Translations under genes and position numbers: made by a program | Shown: positions 26,350 to 34,862 of the stretch, piece after piece | How the letters are laid out: the number at the start of each line of letters is the position of its first letter | How positions within the stretch are numbered: the stretch's first letter is position 1 | Assembly: GCA_017619375.1 (NCBI GenBank) | Contig: JAFZSL010000007.1 | Span: 62,001-126,000 of the forward strand | DNA length: 64,000 nucleotides | Direction of reading: 5' to 3' | DNA from: Prevotella sp. | Lineage (GTDB): Bacteria; Bacteroidota; Bacteroidia; Bacteroidales; Bacteroidaceae | Notes under the pieces: model-generated | Told to the model about the DNA's origin: nothing | The model's database searches: none | The model's input: the letters and a program-made list of their open reading frames with translations, nothing else

Positions 26350-27141
26350 TTAAGACTTCGCAGATGCGGGGCTGAGGGTTGGGGCCTTGTCTTTCACTTT
26401 CAGCACCTCGATGTGCTCAATGGGCCACGACTGCTTCCCTTCTGGCTTGTTGAACACTACTGGGTGGATGCAGGCATCGCTGGACATCCATTCTGCAACC
26501 TCATCCATCCAAATGCGGGCGCCACTTGTTGTGGGATGAAGGTGGTCCTTCGTACGCTCCATCTCTATCGACTGGGAGTCGAAATAGCGCTTCTTGCCGA
26601 ACACCTTGGCTATCTCATCATTCAAACCGTTGTCAGGCTTGGTGTTGGGAGGGCCGATGAATATGCAGGGAAGGTCGCCCACCTTGGTCAGCATGCGGGT
26701 AAGGTTCTCATTCACCACCTGCATGTTCTTCGTGTACAACTCGTTGCTGCCCATGCAGAAAATCAGGAACGTGGGACGTACCTCATTGATGTAATAGTCC
26801 AAGGTGCTGCTACTCCAGGCCATCGTAGTGCTGCCATACCATGTCACGGCATACATCGTGTCTCCACTTTGTTTGCAGTAGTCGTAGAAACGATAGGCAA
26901 GCGGCTCCACCATGGAGTCGCCGATGAAAAGGAAACGCTGGGAAGTGGAGTCTGGAACTATCACTTCCTCTTCCTCCATGGAAAGCATGGTGGTGTCCTT
27001 TGACTCAGGATGGAGAGCGTTGAGGTCGATTTTCTTTAGCATCTGTTTCGCGAAAGTAACACCATAGGGGGAATTGGCGTATATGAACAGTGCAGAAAAT
27101 GTCACAAGTATGATGAGAAATACCTTGAATTGCGAATTCAT
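26350..27141 (-). CDS. Membrane-anchored SGNH/GDSL hydrolase-like protein
   Basis: Protein of 263 residues with one N-terminal hydrophobic segment (about 6-22) and a periplasmic SGNH domain. Nucleophile Ser76 lies in FIGDSMVE, block III is MGSNEL (130-135) and block V is KDHLHP with Asp199 and His202, so a complete Ser-Asp-His triad is visible. Encoded first in an operon with an MBOAT protein 33 bases downstream, it is a good candidate for the periplasmic acetyl-transfer partner (as AlgJ/AlgX or PatB) rather than a free esterase; that role is inference. ATG 27141 follows a perfect promoter. Confidence 0.83.
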   Translation of the reverse strand: MNSQFKVFLIILVTFSALFIYANSPYGVTFAKQMLKKIDLNALHPESKDTTMLSMEEEEVIVPDSTSQRFLFIGDSMVEPLAYRFYDYCKQSGDTMYAVTWYGSTTMAWSSSTLDYYINEVRPTFLIFCMGSNELYTKNMQVVNENLTRMLTKVGDLPCIFIGPPNTKPDNGLNDEIAKVFGKKRYFDSQSIEMERTKDHLHPTTSGARIWMDEVAEWMSSDACIHPVVFNKPEGKQSWPIEHIEVLKVKDKAPTLSPASAKS

Positions 27142-27187
27142 GTCGTTGAATGTGGATGAGAATTTGCGTCCTTTTTAATTCCGTCTG

Positions 27188-27219
27188 CAAAATTACACTT
27201 TTCTCGTGGATTGGGCAAA
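27188..27219 (-). promoter_or_regulatory. Consensus promoter for the SGNH-MBOAT-CE2 operon
   Basis: Minus strand TTTG (27219-27216), 20 bases, TAATTTTG (27195-27188), 46 bases before the ATG at 27141. Perfect consensus. Confidence 0.8.
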
Positions 27220-27264
27220 TATTCAACCTCTTTTTCTAAAATGAAAATAATTTTTGGTTTTTAT

Positions 27265-27295
27265 TTTGTTTTGACGTTGCTTTGGAGTATCTTTG
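27265..27295 (+). promoter_or_regulatory. Consensus promoter for pepD
   Basis: TTTG (27265-27268), 19 bases, TATCTTTG (27288-27295), 43 bases before the ATG at 27339. It is divergent from the acylation-operon promoter only about 45 bases away. Confidence 0.8.
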
Positions 27296-27338
27296 TATGC
27301 TATTTTGTGACACCTATATTATTATTGATTTTCCGTAA

Positions 27339-28793
27339 ATGGACAAGCAGAGGATTGTGTACTGTCCGCCAGTGGATCGCGTGATGAGTATTTTCAAGAA
27401 GCTCAATGCCATTCCACGTCCTTCTCATCATGAAGAGAAGGTGGCCGACTTCTTGTGCCAATATGCACAAAGTCTTGGACTTGAATACCAACGTGACACG
27501 CAAAACTGTGTCATTATCAGAAAACCCGCAACCCCCGGACACGAGGATGCAGACCCCATAGTGGTGCTCAATCATATGGACATGGTGTGCGTCGGTATGG
27601 ACAATCCGCTTGTCGACACCGTGAAACCAAAGGTGGATGGCGATTGGATGACTGCTGAAGGCACGTCTTTGGGCGCAGACAATGGTGTCGGGTTGTCCAT
27701 GGCGTTAGCCATGCTTGCCGATGATGCCATCGTGCATGGGCCTATAGAAGTAATGACCACCACCAATGAGGAGGATGGCATGACTGGGGCCGAGGCGCTT
27801 GCTCCTGACTTCATCAAGGGGCGAAAGGTGGTGAATCTGGACTCTGAGGACTATGACACCATCACCACAGGGGCGGCGGGTGCTTTGCTGCAGCAGCACA
27901 GGCTTCCGGCACCTCTTGTCGAAGCTCCACAAGGAAAGAGACGGTGGTTTAAAATCACCATCACTGGGGGAAAAGGTGGACATTCAGGAGTTGACATCGC
28001 AAAAGGGAGGGCAAGCGCCGTCACCATGGCATGGGCGGTTCTGGCTGCCATTTACAATGAGTACGATATCGAGTTGGCACGCATCGACATCGGTGAGGCC
28101 AATGCGTCCATCGCATCGAAAGCGGTGTTGGTCATCACCGTGCCGTCAGGTGAGCCGGCCGAGTATGTCAAGGCTCAGGAGGAAAGTTTCAACCAGTGGG
28201 TGTCGGAAGAATATAGAGAGACCGATCCGGATGTGAGATGCTCCATAGAGAAGGTGAACCCCATGGATGAGGTCATTGAACACGAGGCCTTCCACCAATT
28301 GATGACATGCTTGGAGAATCTGCCTCAGGGTGTGGTGAAGATGAGCGAGACCATCGAGGGTACGCCGGAGACATCCAACAATGTGGGACGGGTCTATCAC
28401 GATGGGGAAAACATAGTCGTCACCACACATACCAGAAGTTTCATCAACGACGAGATGGAAGCGGTGGCTGCCGATATTGCCAATGTGATGGCGGAAGGTG
28501 GTGCCGATTCGCAAACATTGATGATGGCGCCCGCCTGGCAGGAGGATGCCGAATCGCCATTCATCAAACTCACCTCTGATGTTTTCGACGACGTGTTGGG
28601 ATGGAGACCTCGGATGGTCGCCATGCATTTCGTGTTAGAAGCGGGGTATCTCGTGCAGAAATTCCCAGGAATGCAAATCGCCAGTATCGGACCACGAATC
28701 GTGGAACCTCATTCCACGTCGGAAAGGGTGCAACTCAGCACTATCGATGATATCTGGAAGGTTTTCATCAACCTGCTTGCCAGACTGGCTTGA
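27339..28793 (+). CDS. pepD: Aminoacyl-histidine dipeptidase (M20 family)
   Basis: Cytoplasmic zinc dipeptidase of the PepD/M20C type, 484 residues. Metal and catalytic residues are all visible: His79 and Asp81 in LNHMDMV, the bridging Asp114 in LGADNG, catalytic Glu144 with Glu145 in NEEDG, Asp168 in NLDSED, and His458 in VEPHSTSE. The dimerisation (lid) domain lies in the middle, beginning ITGGKGGHSGVDIAKGR. It releases amino acids from dipeptides with broad specificity including those with histidine; useful for a peptide-fermenting anaerobe. It is followed after 33 bases by the kinase-CYTH gene. Confidence 0.93.
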   Translation: MDKQRIVYCPPVDRVMSIFKKLNAIPRPSHHEEKVADFLCQYAQSLGLEYQRDTQNCVIIRKPATPGHEDADPIVVLNHMDMVCVGMDNPLVDTVKPKVDGDWMTAEGTSLGADNGVGLSMALAMLADDAIVHGPIEVMTTTNEEDGMTGAEALAPDFIKGRKVVNLDSEDYDTITTGAAGALLQQHRLPAPLVEAPQGKRRWFKITITGGKGGHSGVDIAKGRASAVTMAWAVLAAIYNEYDIELARIDIGEANASIASKAVLVITVPSGEPAEYVKAQEESFNQWVSEEYRETDPDVRCSIEKVNPMDEVIEHEAFHQLMTCLENLPQGVVKMSETIEGTPETSNNVGRVYHDGENIVVTTHTRSFINDEMEAVAADIANVMAEGGADSQTLMMAPAWQEDAESPFIKLTSDVFDDVLGWRPRMVAMHFVLEAGYLVQKFPGMQIASIGPRIVEPHSTSERVQLSTIDDIWKVFINLLARLA

Positions 28794-28826
28794 TAACGAC
28801 GTTCCCATTTATTCATTTTTTCCATC

Positions 28827-29930
28827 ATGAGCAAAGACATCAAGAAAATCGTCCTTACAGGAGGACCATGTGCCGGAAAGACCACGGCTCTCGTAAAAGT
28901 AATAGAACATTTCTCCAGTCTTGGATACAAGGTGTTCACCATCCCGGAGGTGCCCACGCTTTTCAGCCAGGCGGGGATGAACTATCTCACTGAAAACAAG
29001 GAACTTTTTTACCAGGGGGAAAAGGCCACGCTTGAAGTGCAAATCGCTTTGGAAGACAAGTTCATGAGGATGGCACAGGAATGTACCCAGCCCACCATCG
29101 TCGTTTGCGACAGGGGTGCCATGGACATCTCGGCATACATGCAGCCGGAATTGTGGGAAAAAATGACTGCGGAACTGGGTACCTCGACCGCAGAGTTACG
29201 AGACAAACGCTATGACGCCGTGCTGCACCTCGTTTCAGCGGCTGACGGTGCAGAGGAATTCTATACCACCGCCACCAACGCCCAAAGATATGAGAAAAGT
29301 GACGAGGAAGGGCTTCGGCAGGCCAGGTTGTTGGACAAGAAGGTCATCAGCGCCTGGACTGGACACTCTCACCTCAGGGTCATTAACAACCATGAGGATT
29401 TCGAGAAAAAACTCAATAGAGTGCTCAAGGAAATCTCCTTTGTCTTGGGATTGCCACAACCCATAGAGGAAGAACGCAAATATATCGTCGAGTTGACAGG
29501 AGAACTACCGGAATGCATCGTAAGCGAAATAACGCAAACCTATTTGGTGGCTGAGCCAGGGTGTGAGGTAAGACTGCGAAGAAGGGGATGGGAAGGCAAG
29601 TTTGTCAACGTTCATACCACAAAGACACCGCTGTCTGACACAGAGTATGTGCAAACGGAAAGGCAAATCAGCAACAATCTCTACACTTCCCTGCTGCAGC
29701 AAGCTGACCCATACAGGCATACCATAGAGAAAACAAGGAAAAGTTTCATCTGGAAAGGGCAATATTTTGAACTGGACCTTTTCTCCAAACCGATAAATGG
29801 ACTGATGATACTCGAAACAAAGGGCGTCGCTTCCGATGAGTCTGTGAAGTTCCCGCCCTTTATAAGGGTCATTGAGGATATCACCGGCAACAAGAAGTAC
29901 TACAACTACAACATAGCATTGAGAAAATAG
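28827..29930 (+). CDS. P-loop kinase fused to a CYTH (triphosphate tunnel) domain
   Basis: Two-domain cytoplasmic protein, 367 residues. The N-terminal part (1-205) is an AAA_28/uridine kinase-like P-loop NTPase with Walker A GGPCAGKT (12-19) and VVCDRGAMDISAY (92-104). The C-terminal part (about 212-367) is a CYTH/TTM domain that opens with the E214-x-E216-x-K218 signature and continues with alternating Lys/Arg/Glu-bearing strands (EVRLRRRGWEGKFVNVHTTK) as in triphosphate tunnel enzymes. Similar kinase-CYTH fusions exist in plants (TTM1/TTM2). Activity on a nucleotide or polyphosphate is expected, but the substrate is unknown. truA begins six bases after its stop. Confidence 0.8.
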   Translation: MSKDIKKIVLTGGPCAGKTTALVKVIEHFSSLGYKVFTIPEVPTLFSQAGMNYLTENKELFYQGEKATLEVQIALEDKFMRMAQECTQPTIVVCDRGAMDISAYMQPELWEKMTAELGTSTAELRDKRYDAVLHLVSAADGAEEFYTTATNAQRYEKSDEEGLRQARLLDKKVISAWTGHSHLRVINNHEDFEKKLNRVLKEISFVLGLPQPIEEERKYIVELTGELPECIVSEITQTYLVAEPGCEVRLRRRGWEGKFVNVHTTKTPLSDTEYVQTERQISNNLYTSLLQQADPYRHTIEKTRKSFIWKGQYFELDLFSKPINGLMILETKGVASDESVKFPPFIRVIEDITGNKKYYNYNIALRK

Positions 29931-29936
29931 CATAGC

Positions 29937-30680
29937 GTGGGAAGGTTCTTCATCACATTCTCTTACGACGGGACACGATACCATGGATGGCAAATCCAAC
30001 CCAACGGTAATTCCGTGCAGGCGGAGCTGCAAAATGCCTTGGCCATCCTACTGAGGCAACCCGTGGAGGTGGTGGCGGCAGGACGCACCGACGCTGGAGT
30101 GCACGCCGCCAAGATGGTCGCGCATTTCGACACTGACGTCCCTTTCCAAACCTTGCAACTCGCATACCAGCTAAACCGACTTCTTCCTCGAGACATCGCA
30201 GTAGGGCATATTAGGGCGGTGTCCGATGAAATGCATGCCAGGTTCAGTGCAATAGCACGCACCTATCACTATTTTATTCACACGAGGAAGGATCCTTTCG
30301 TGGAACAGTATTCTTGCATGTTGGGATACCAACTCGATTTCCAACTGATGAACGAGGCGGGTAGGATTCTCACATCTTACAATGACTTTGGGGCGTTTTG
30401 CAAGACTCATACTGACGTCAAAACCACCATTTGCAAAGTGACGGAGGCAAGGTGGGATCAACTCGACAACCATCGTTACAAGTTCACCATCACAGCCAAT
30501 CGATTTCTGAGAAACATGGTGAGAGCCGTCGTCGGTACAATGATTGATGTGGGAAGAGGCCGGATTTCGATGGATGAGTTCAGAGGTGTCATTGAAAGCA
30601 GAAATCGGTCGAGGGCGGGGGAGAGCATGCCTGCAAAGGCGCTATTCCTTGCTGAGGTGACCTATCCGGAGAATGTGTGA
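29937..30680 (+). CDS. truA: tRNA pseudouridine(38-40) synthase
   Basis: Isomerises uridines 38-40 in the anticodon arm of tRNAs. The 247 residues contain the catalytic Asp52 in AAGRTDAGVHA, DGTRYHGWQIQ near the N-terminus, ARTYHYFI and FLRNMVRAVVGTM, all standard TruA motifs. The only suitable start is GTG 29937, six bases after the preceding stop; the next residues GRFFITFSYDGT match the family N-terminus. It is the last gene of the pepD-kinase/CYTH-truA run. Confidence 0.95.
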   Translation: MGRFFITFSYDGTRYHGWQIQPNGNSVQAELQNALAILLRQPVEVVAAGRTDAGVHAAKMVAHFDTDVPFQTLQLAYQLNRLLPRDIAVGHIRAVSDEMHARFSAIARTYHYFIHTRKDPFVEQYSCMLGYQLDFQLMNEAGRILTSYNDFGAFCKTHTDVKTTICKVTEARWDQLDNHRYKFTITANRFLRNMVRAVVGTMIDVGRGRISMDEFRGVIESRNRSRAGESMPAKALFLAEVTYPENV

Positions 30681-30823
30681 ATACCCAGAAGGCTTGCCAC
30701 AAGACCTACTGCTTGGAAGGCAGTTGTCATGGTGCAAAATAATGAAAAATGTCAGCAACATACATATTTTATAAAAATAGATTAAACTTTTCCATACGAA
30801 GTGCGTCAAAAGAAAAAAAAGTA

Positions 30824-31192
30824 ATGAGCAACGAATTTGACAACAAACCGATTGAGCGGAAAAATCCTTTCACTGTTCCTGATGGATATTTCGACACCTT
30901 GACCACAAGGGTCATGGCGAATATACCTGAAAACGAGGTTAGGATGATGGCTGCTCAGCACGACAAACATTCCTCAAGGAAATGGTGGAGAGTCGCGGCT
31001 GCAGCCGCTGCCGTCGTGGTGGCCGTGTTTGGAGTGGAACTCTATATGCAACATGACGACAAGGGGGCCAAGACGGAAAATGTAGCCGTGCAGGCACCTG
31101 TAGCTGGCTCTGCCGATGCCAATATCGACGCCATGGCCGATTACATCATGTGTGACGATTACGAACTATATGCATATCTTGCTGATGAGTAG
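30824..31192 (+). CDS. Small single-pass membrane protein, anti-sigma-like
   Basis: A 122-residue protein with a soluble N-terminus containing KNPFTVPDGYFDTLTTRVMANIP (14-35), a membrane helix (about 55-72) and an extracytoplasmic tail ending DYIMCDDYELYAYLADE. The VPDGYFDxL motif recurs in small Bacteroidetes proteins encoded beside ECF sigma factors, so an anti-sigma or sensor role is possible; this is inference and no sigma gene adjoins it here. I start at ATG 30824 (MSNEFDNKPIERK) because the upstream extension to 30749 is not protein-like. Its stop overlaps the start of the next gene, so the two are coupled. Confidence 0.65.
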   Translation: MSNEFDNKPIERKNPFTVPDGYFDTLTTRVMANIPENEVRMMAAQHDKHSSRKWWRVAAAAAAVVVAVFGVELYMQHDDKGAKTENVAVQAPVAGSADANIDAMADYIMCDDYELYAYLADE

Positions 31193-31625
31193 GTTCATTA
31201 AAATTCAACTCTTGATGATGCTCCTTGCAGTGGCTTCTTTGAATGTCGCCGCACAAGGGCATAATAGGTTCAATCCTGCTAAATTCAAGGCCGATTTGGA
31301 GAGGTTCATCACTGTCGAGGCTTGTCTCACGCCAAGGGAAGCGGCAGCTTTCTTCCCTCTCTACGATGAGATGAACAACAAGCAGAGGGTGCTCTATGAC
31401 AAAATGCGCGAACTCAGAAGGATGAAACCTATTGATGAAGAGAGATGCAAGAAAGTCATCGCTGAGATAGACCAACTGGAAATAGAAATCAAACAGTTGC
31501 AATCCAACTACCACGCAAGATTCCTTTCCATCATATCGGCATCTAAACTTTTTGATGTCATCAAGGCGGAAAGTAAATTCCACAGGCAGGCCATGCGCAA
31601 TGCGGCCAATCCTTGGCATAGGTGA
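31185..31625 (+). CDS. Periplasmic Spy/CpxP-like protein
   Basis: A 146-residue exported protein (signal peptide about 1-24, VAAQGHN). The mature chain is almost all alpha-helical with charged heptads: FITVEACLTPREAAAFFPLYDEMNNKQR, RRMKPIDEERCKKVIAE and a long helix to the end. The pattern 'helix, LTPxEAxxFxPLYxE, helix' is that of Spy/CpxP-like proteins, which act as chaperones or stress sensors in the periplasm. The ATG at 31185 lies within the last codons of the preceding membrane-protein gene, suggesting that the pair works together in envelope stress sensing; this is inference. Confidence 0.65.
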   Translation: MSRFIKIQLLMMLLAVASLNVAAQGHNRFNPAKFKADLERFITVEACLTPREAAAFFPLYDEMNNKQRVLYDKMRELRRMKPIDEERCKKVIAEIDQLEIEIKQLQSNYHARFLSIISASKLFDVIKAESKFHRQAMRNAANPWHR

Positions 31626-31959
31626 ACACCTCCCCGATGAAACTCTTTCCTCTCTTCCCATGAAGCGTATGCGCAAATGCCTCATGGGGGAGAGTGACAA
31701 AATGAACATGATGCTCTGTAAAAAGAAATACCAGGATAGAACAGAGAAATACATTTGTTTACATGTTGTTTTCAGGTACTCATTCTAATATTTCTAATAT
31801 TTATTAATTTTCGAAAGATTTTCTCTCTTTTGTTTTCACATCTCATAAATAAGTAGTAATTTTACACCTTGAAAAGGGGCAAAATCGGTTAGAATGCGAT
31901 TAAATGCCTTTTTAGGCGATTTTTAGCCAAAACGTTACTCTTAATTTTGACAGCAAATA
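31626..31959. other. Intergenic region upstream of gyrA
   Basis: About 330 bases. It contains an imperfect 13-base hairpin at 31650-31694 (CTCTCTTCCCATGA against TCATGGGGGAGAG) without a T run, an A+T-rich stretch at 31780-31860, and the gyrA promoter. No protein-like frame is visible. Confidence 0.5.
31942..31949 (+). promoter_or_regulatory. Predicted -7 promoter element for gyrA
   Basis: TAATTTTG followed by ACAGC, 10 bases before the ATG at 31960, so the leader would be very short. A second weaker candidate (TAATTTTA) lies at 31857-31864 and would give a longer leader. Confidence 0.45.
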
Positions 31960-34767
31960 ATGGACGAAAATCAAACTTTTGACCAAGACAAGATCATCAA
32001 GATCAACATTGAGGAGGAGATGAAAAAGTCTTACATCGACTACTCCATGTCGGTCATTGTCGCTCGTGCGCTTCCGGATGTCAGGGATGGATTCAAACCC
32101 GTTCACAGGAGAATTCTCTATGGAATGATGGGGATTGGAAACACCAGTGACAAACCATACAAAAAATGTGCACGCGTCGTGGGTGAGGTGTTGGGAAAAT
32201 ACCATCCACACGGTGACAGTTCTGTCTATGGGGCACTTGTAAGAATGGCACAGGAATGGAACATGAGGTACACACTCGTCGATGGACAAGGAAACTTTGG
32301 AAGTGTCGACGGTGACTCGCCTGCTGCCATGCGTTACACCGAGTGTAGGCTTTCCAAGATGGGAGAGCATATCATGGATGACCTCGACAAGGATACTGTC
32401 GACATGGTCAATAACTTCGACGACTCGCTCACAGAGCCGTCCATCATGCCTACAAAAATACCTAACCTCCTTGTCAATGGAGGTAACGGCATCGCTGTCG
32501 GCATGGCCACAAACATTCCTACACACAACCTCGGTGAGGTCATCGATGGATGTTGTGCATACATCGACAATCCTGATATCGACACCGATGGACTCATGGA
32601 ATACATCAAGGCGCCCGACTTCCCCACCGGAGCCTTCATCTATGGCATCCAAGGTGTCAAAGACGCTTATGAGACAGGAAGGGGAAGAATCGTATTGAGG
32701 GCTAAGGCCGAAATCGAAAGTACTGAGACACATGACAAAATCGTCGTCACAGAAATACCCTATGGTGTCAATAAAGCACAACTTATTGAAAACATCGCCG
32801 ACCTTGTAAAAGAAGGAAAAATTGAAGGCATTTCCAATGTCAACGATGAGACCGGAAGGCAGGGAATGCGCATCGTCGTCGATGTGAAAAAAGATGCCAA
32901 TGCCAATGTCATTCTCAACAAATTGTTCAAGATGACGCAGTTGCAAAGCTCTTTCTCCGTCAACTGCATAGCATTGGTGAAAGGGAGGCCAAGGCTTCTC
33001 TCGCTTAAGGAATGTGTCGCCTATTTTGTAGAACATAGGCACGACGTCACCATCAGGAGGACACAATACGACCTCAATAAGGCGAAGGAGAGGGCGCACA
33101 TCCTGGAAGCGCTCATCATTGCTTGCGACAACATCGACGAGGTCGTACACATCATCAGGGCATCGAAAACACCATCTGACGCACAGCGCAACCTCGAGAA
33201 AAGGTTCGACATCGATGAACTCCAATCAAAGGCCATCGTCGACATGCGACTATCTCAACTTACCGGATTGCGACTTGACCAACTTCATAAGGAGTATGAG
33301 GATATTGAAAAACTCATCGAATATTTGCAGTCTATCCTCGACGACCCAGAACTTTGCAAGAAGGTGATGAAAGATGAATTACTGGAAGTCAAAGAGAAAT
33401 ATGGTGACGAAAGAAGGACGGTCATCAAATATTCATCTGAGGAATTCAATCCGGAAGACTTCTATCCCAACGACCCTGTAATTATTACTGTGAGTCATAT
33501 GGGCTATATCAAGAGGACACCACTCAGTGAGTTCAGAGGGCAAGCCAGGGGCGGCATTGGGTCTAAAGGTGCAAGAACCAGGGAGCAAGACTTCACTGAG
33601 TTCATCTATCCTGCCACCATGCACAACACCATGCTTTTCTTCACCAAGAAAGGAAAATGCTATTGGCTCAAGTGTTTTGAGATTCCAGAAGGAGGAAAAG
33701 ATTCCAAGGGAAGGGCCATTCAGAACCTGCTCAACATCGACCCCGACGACTCCGTCAATGCTTTCCTCAGGCTTAGAGGCCTTAACGATGAGCAATTCCT
33801 CAACACACACTATGTGGTCTTTGCCACCAAAAAGGGCATCGTCAAGAAAACGTGCCTTAAGGCTTACAGCAGGCCAAGGTCGATGGGTGTCAACGCCATC
33901 AACATCATTGAAGGCGACGAGGTGGTTGACGTCAGACTCACAAACGGACGCAACGAACTCGTTCTTGCCAATAGAAACGGCAGAGCAGTAAGGTTCACGG
34001 AAAATGCTGTGAGGAACATGGGACGCATCGCCACCGGCGTTAGAGGAATGAGGCTCGATGGTGGAGACGACGAAGTCATCGGAATGATCGTCATTAACAA
34101 CGCCGAGAAGGAGAGCATCATGGTCGTCAGTGAGAATGGCTATGGAAAACGCTCGCAAGTGGAGGACTACAGAAAGACTTCCAGGGCAGCCAAGGGCGTG
34201 AAAACCATGCAGATTACTGAAAAGACAGGGCGACTCGTTGCCATCAAGAACGTTTCCGATGAGCACGACCTCATGATCATCAACAAGAGCGGCATCACAA
34301 TCAGATTGTCTGTTGCCGAGTGCAGGATCATGGGTAGGGCTACTCAAGGAGTGAAACTCATCAACCTCACCAAGAAAAACGATGTCATCGCCAGCGTATG
34401 CAAGGTGATGGGTGCTGAATTGGAAGCCAACGTCGAGCAAATGAGCAAAGCGGAATGGGCACAGAAATCCGACAGCATCAAGCGTGATATGGAAACGGAT
34501 GAACCAGTAGAACCTGTCGAAGATAGCGACGACATGTTGCAAGAATCCGATACCGTGAACGAACCAGATGTCTTGGAAGAGACAGGCGAATTTAACGAAT
34601 CTGATATCTTGGAAGATTCTGACGAACAGCTTGAGACAGAGGAACAGGAAGAATTGCAGCATCTGGATGAGGTGGAACAACCGAAACAGAAACCTGCAAC
34701 CAACCAGCAGATGCTCTTCGATTTCGGAGATGATGACAAGCAGAAGGATGAAAACAATGATGAATAA
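31960..34767 (+). CDS. gyrA: DNA gyrase subunit A
   Basis: Breakage-reunion subunit of DNA gyrase. The 935 residues include the winged-helix domain with active-site Tyr126 in AAMRYTE, the quinolone-resistance region [17 protein letters not shown], the tower and coiled coil, and a C-terminal beta-pinwheel whose first blade bears the GyrA-box-like [10 protein letters not shown], supporting GyrA over ParC. Ser87 corresponds to E. coli Ser83, and Gly91 stands where E. coli has Asp87. After the pinwheel comes an acidic tail of about 90 residues with many Glu/Asp, ending [11 protein letters not shown] and a Lys/Asp/Asn-rich stretch. Both strands show long shadow frames here; the plus-strand gene is unambiguous. 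Confidence 0.97.
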   Translation: MDENQTFDQDKIIKINIEEEMKKSYIDYSMSVIVARALPDVRDGFKPVHRRILYGMMGIGNTSDKPYKKCARVVGEVLGKYHPHGDSSVYGALVRMAQEWNMRYTLVDGQGNFGSVDGDSPAAMRYTECRLSKMGEHIMDDLDKDTVDMVNNFDDSLTEPSIMPTKIPNLLVNGGNGIAVGMATNIPTHNLGEVIDGCCAYIDNPDIDTDGLMEYIKAPDFPTGAFIYGIQGVKDAYETGRGRIVLRAKAEIESTETHDKIVVTEIPYGVNKAQLIENIADLVKEGKIEGISNVNDETGRQGMRIVVDVKKDANANVILNKLFKMTQLQSSFSVNCIALVKGRPRLLSLKECVAYFVEHRHDVTIRRTQYDLNKAKERAHILEALIIACDNIDEVVHIIRASKTPSDAQRNLEKRFDIDELQSKAIVDMRLSQLTGLRLDQLHKEYEDIEKLIEYLQSILDDPELCKKVMKDELLEVKEKYGDERRTVIKYSSEEFNPEDFYPNDPVIITVSHMGYIKRTPLSEFRGQARGGIGSKGARTREQDFTEFIYPATMHNTMLFFTKKGKCYWLKCFEIPEGGKDSKGRAIQNLLNIDPDDSVNAFLRLRGLNDEQFLNTHYVVFATKKGIVKKTCLKAYSRPRSMGVNAINIIEGDEVVDVRLTNGRNELVLANRNGRAVRFTENAVRNMGRIATGVRGMRLDGGDDEVIGMIVINNAEKESIMVVSENGYGKRSQVEDYRKTSRAAKGVKTMQITEKTGRLVAIKNVSDEHDLMIINKSGITIRLSVAECRIMGRATQGVKLINLTKKNDVIASVCKVMGAELEANVEQMSKAEWAQKSDSIKRDMETDEPVEPVEDSDDMLQESDTVNEPDVLEETGEFNESDILEDSDEQLETEEQEELQHLDEVEQPKQKPATNQQMLFDFGDDDKQKDENNDE

Positions 34768-34862
34768 TAATTGAGACAATCCATACTTGATTCATTTATA
34801 TATTTAACGTGTATCACACAAATCTTTAGAAAGAAACATTTAAAACAACCTTTTATTTATTT

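Noticed and set aside
31650-31694. Hairpin after the Spy/CpxP-like gene considered as a terminator
   Set aside because: The stem is imperfect and there is no T run, so I list it only within the intergenic description.
31912-34779. Two very long minus-strand open frames opposite gyrA (about 437 and 448 codons)
   Set aside because: They are mirror frames of a highly biased gyrA; their translations are rich in Val/Asp/His without domain features, and gyrA itself is certain.
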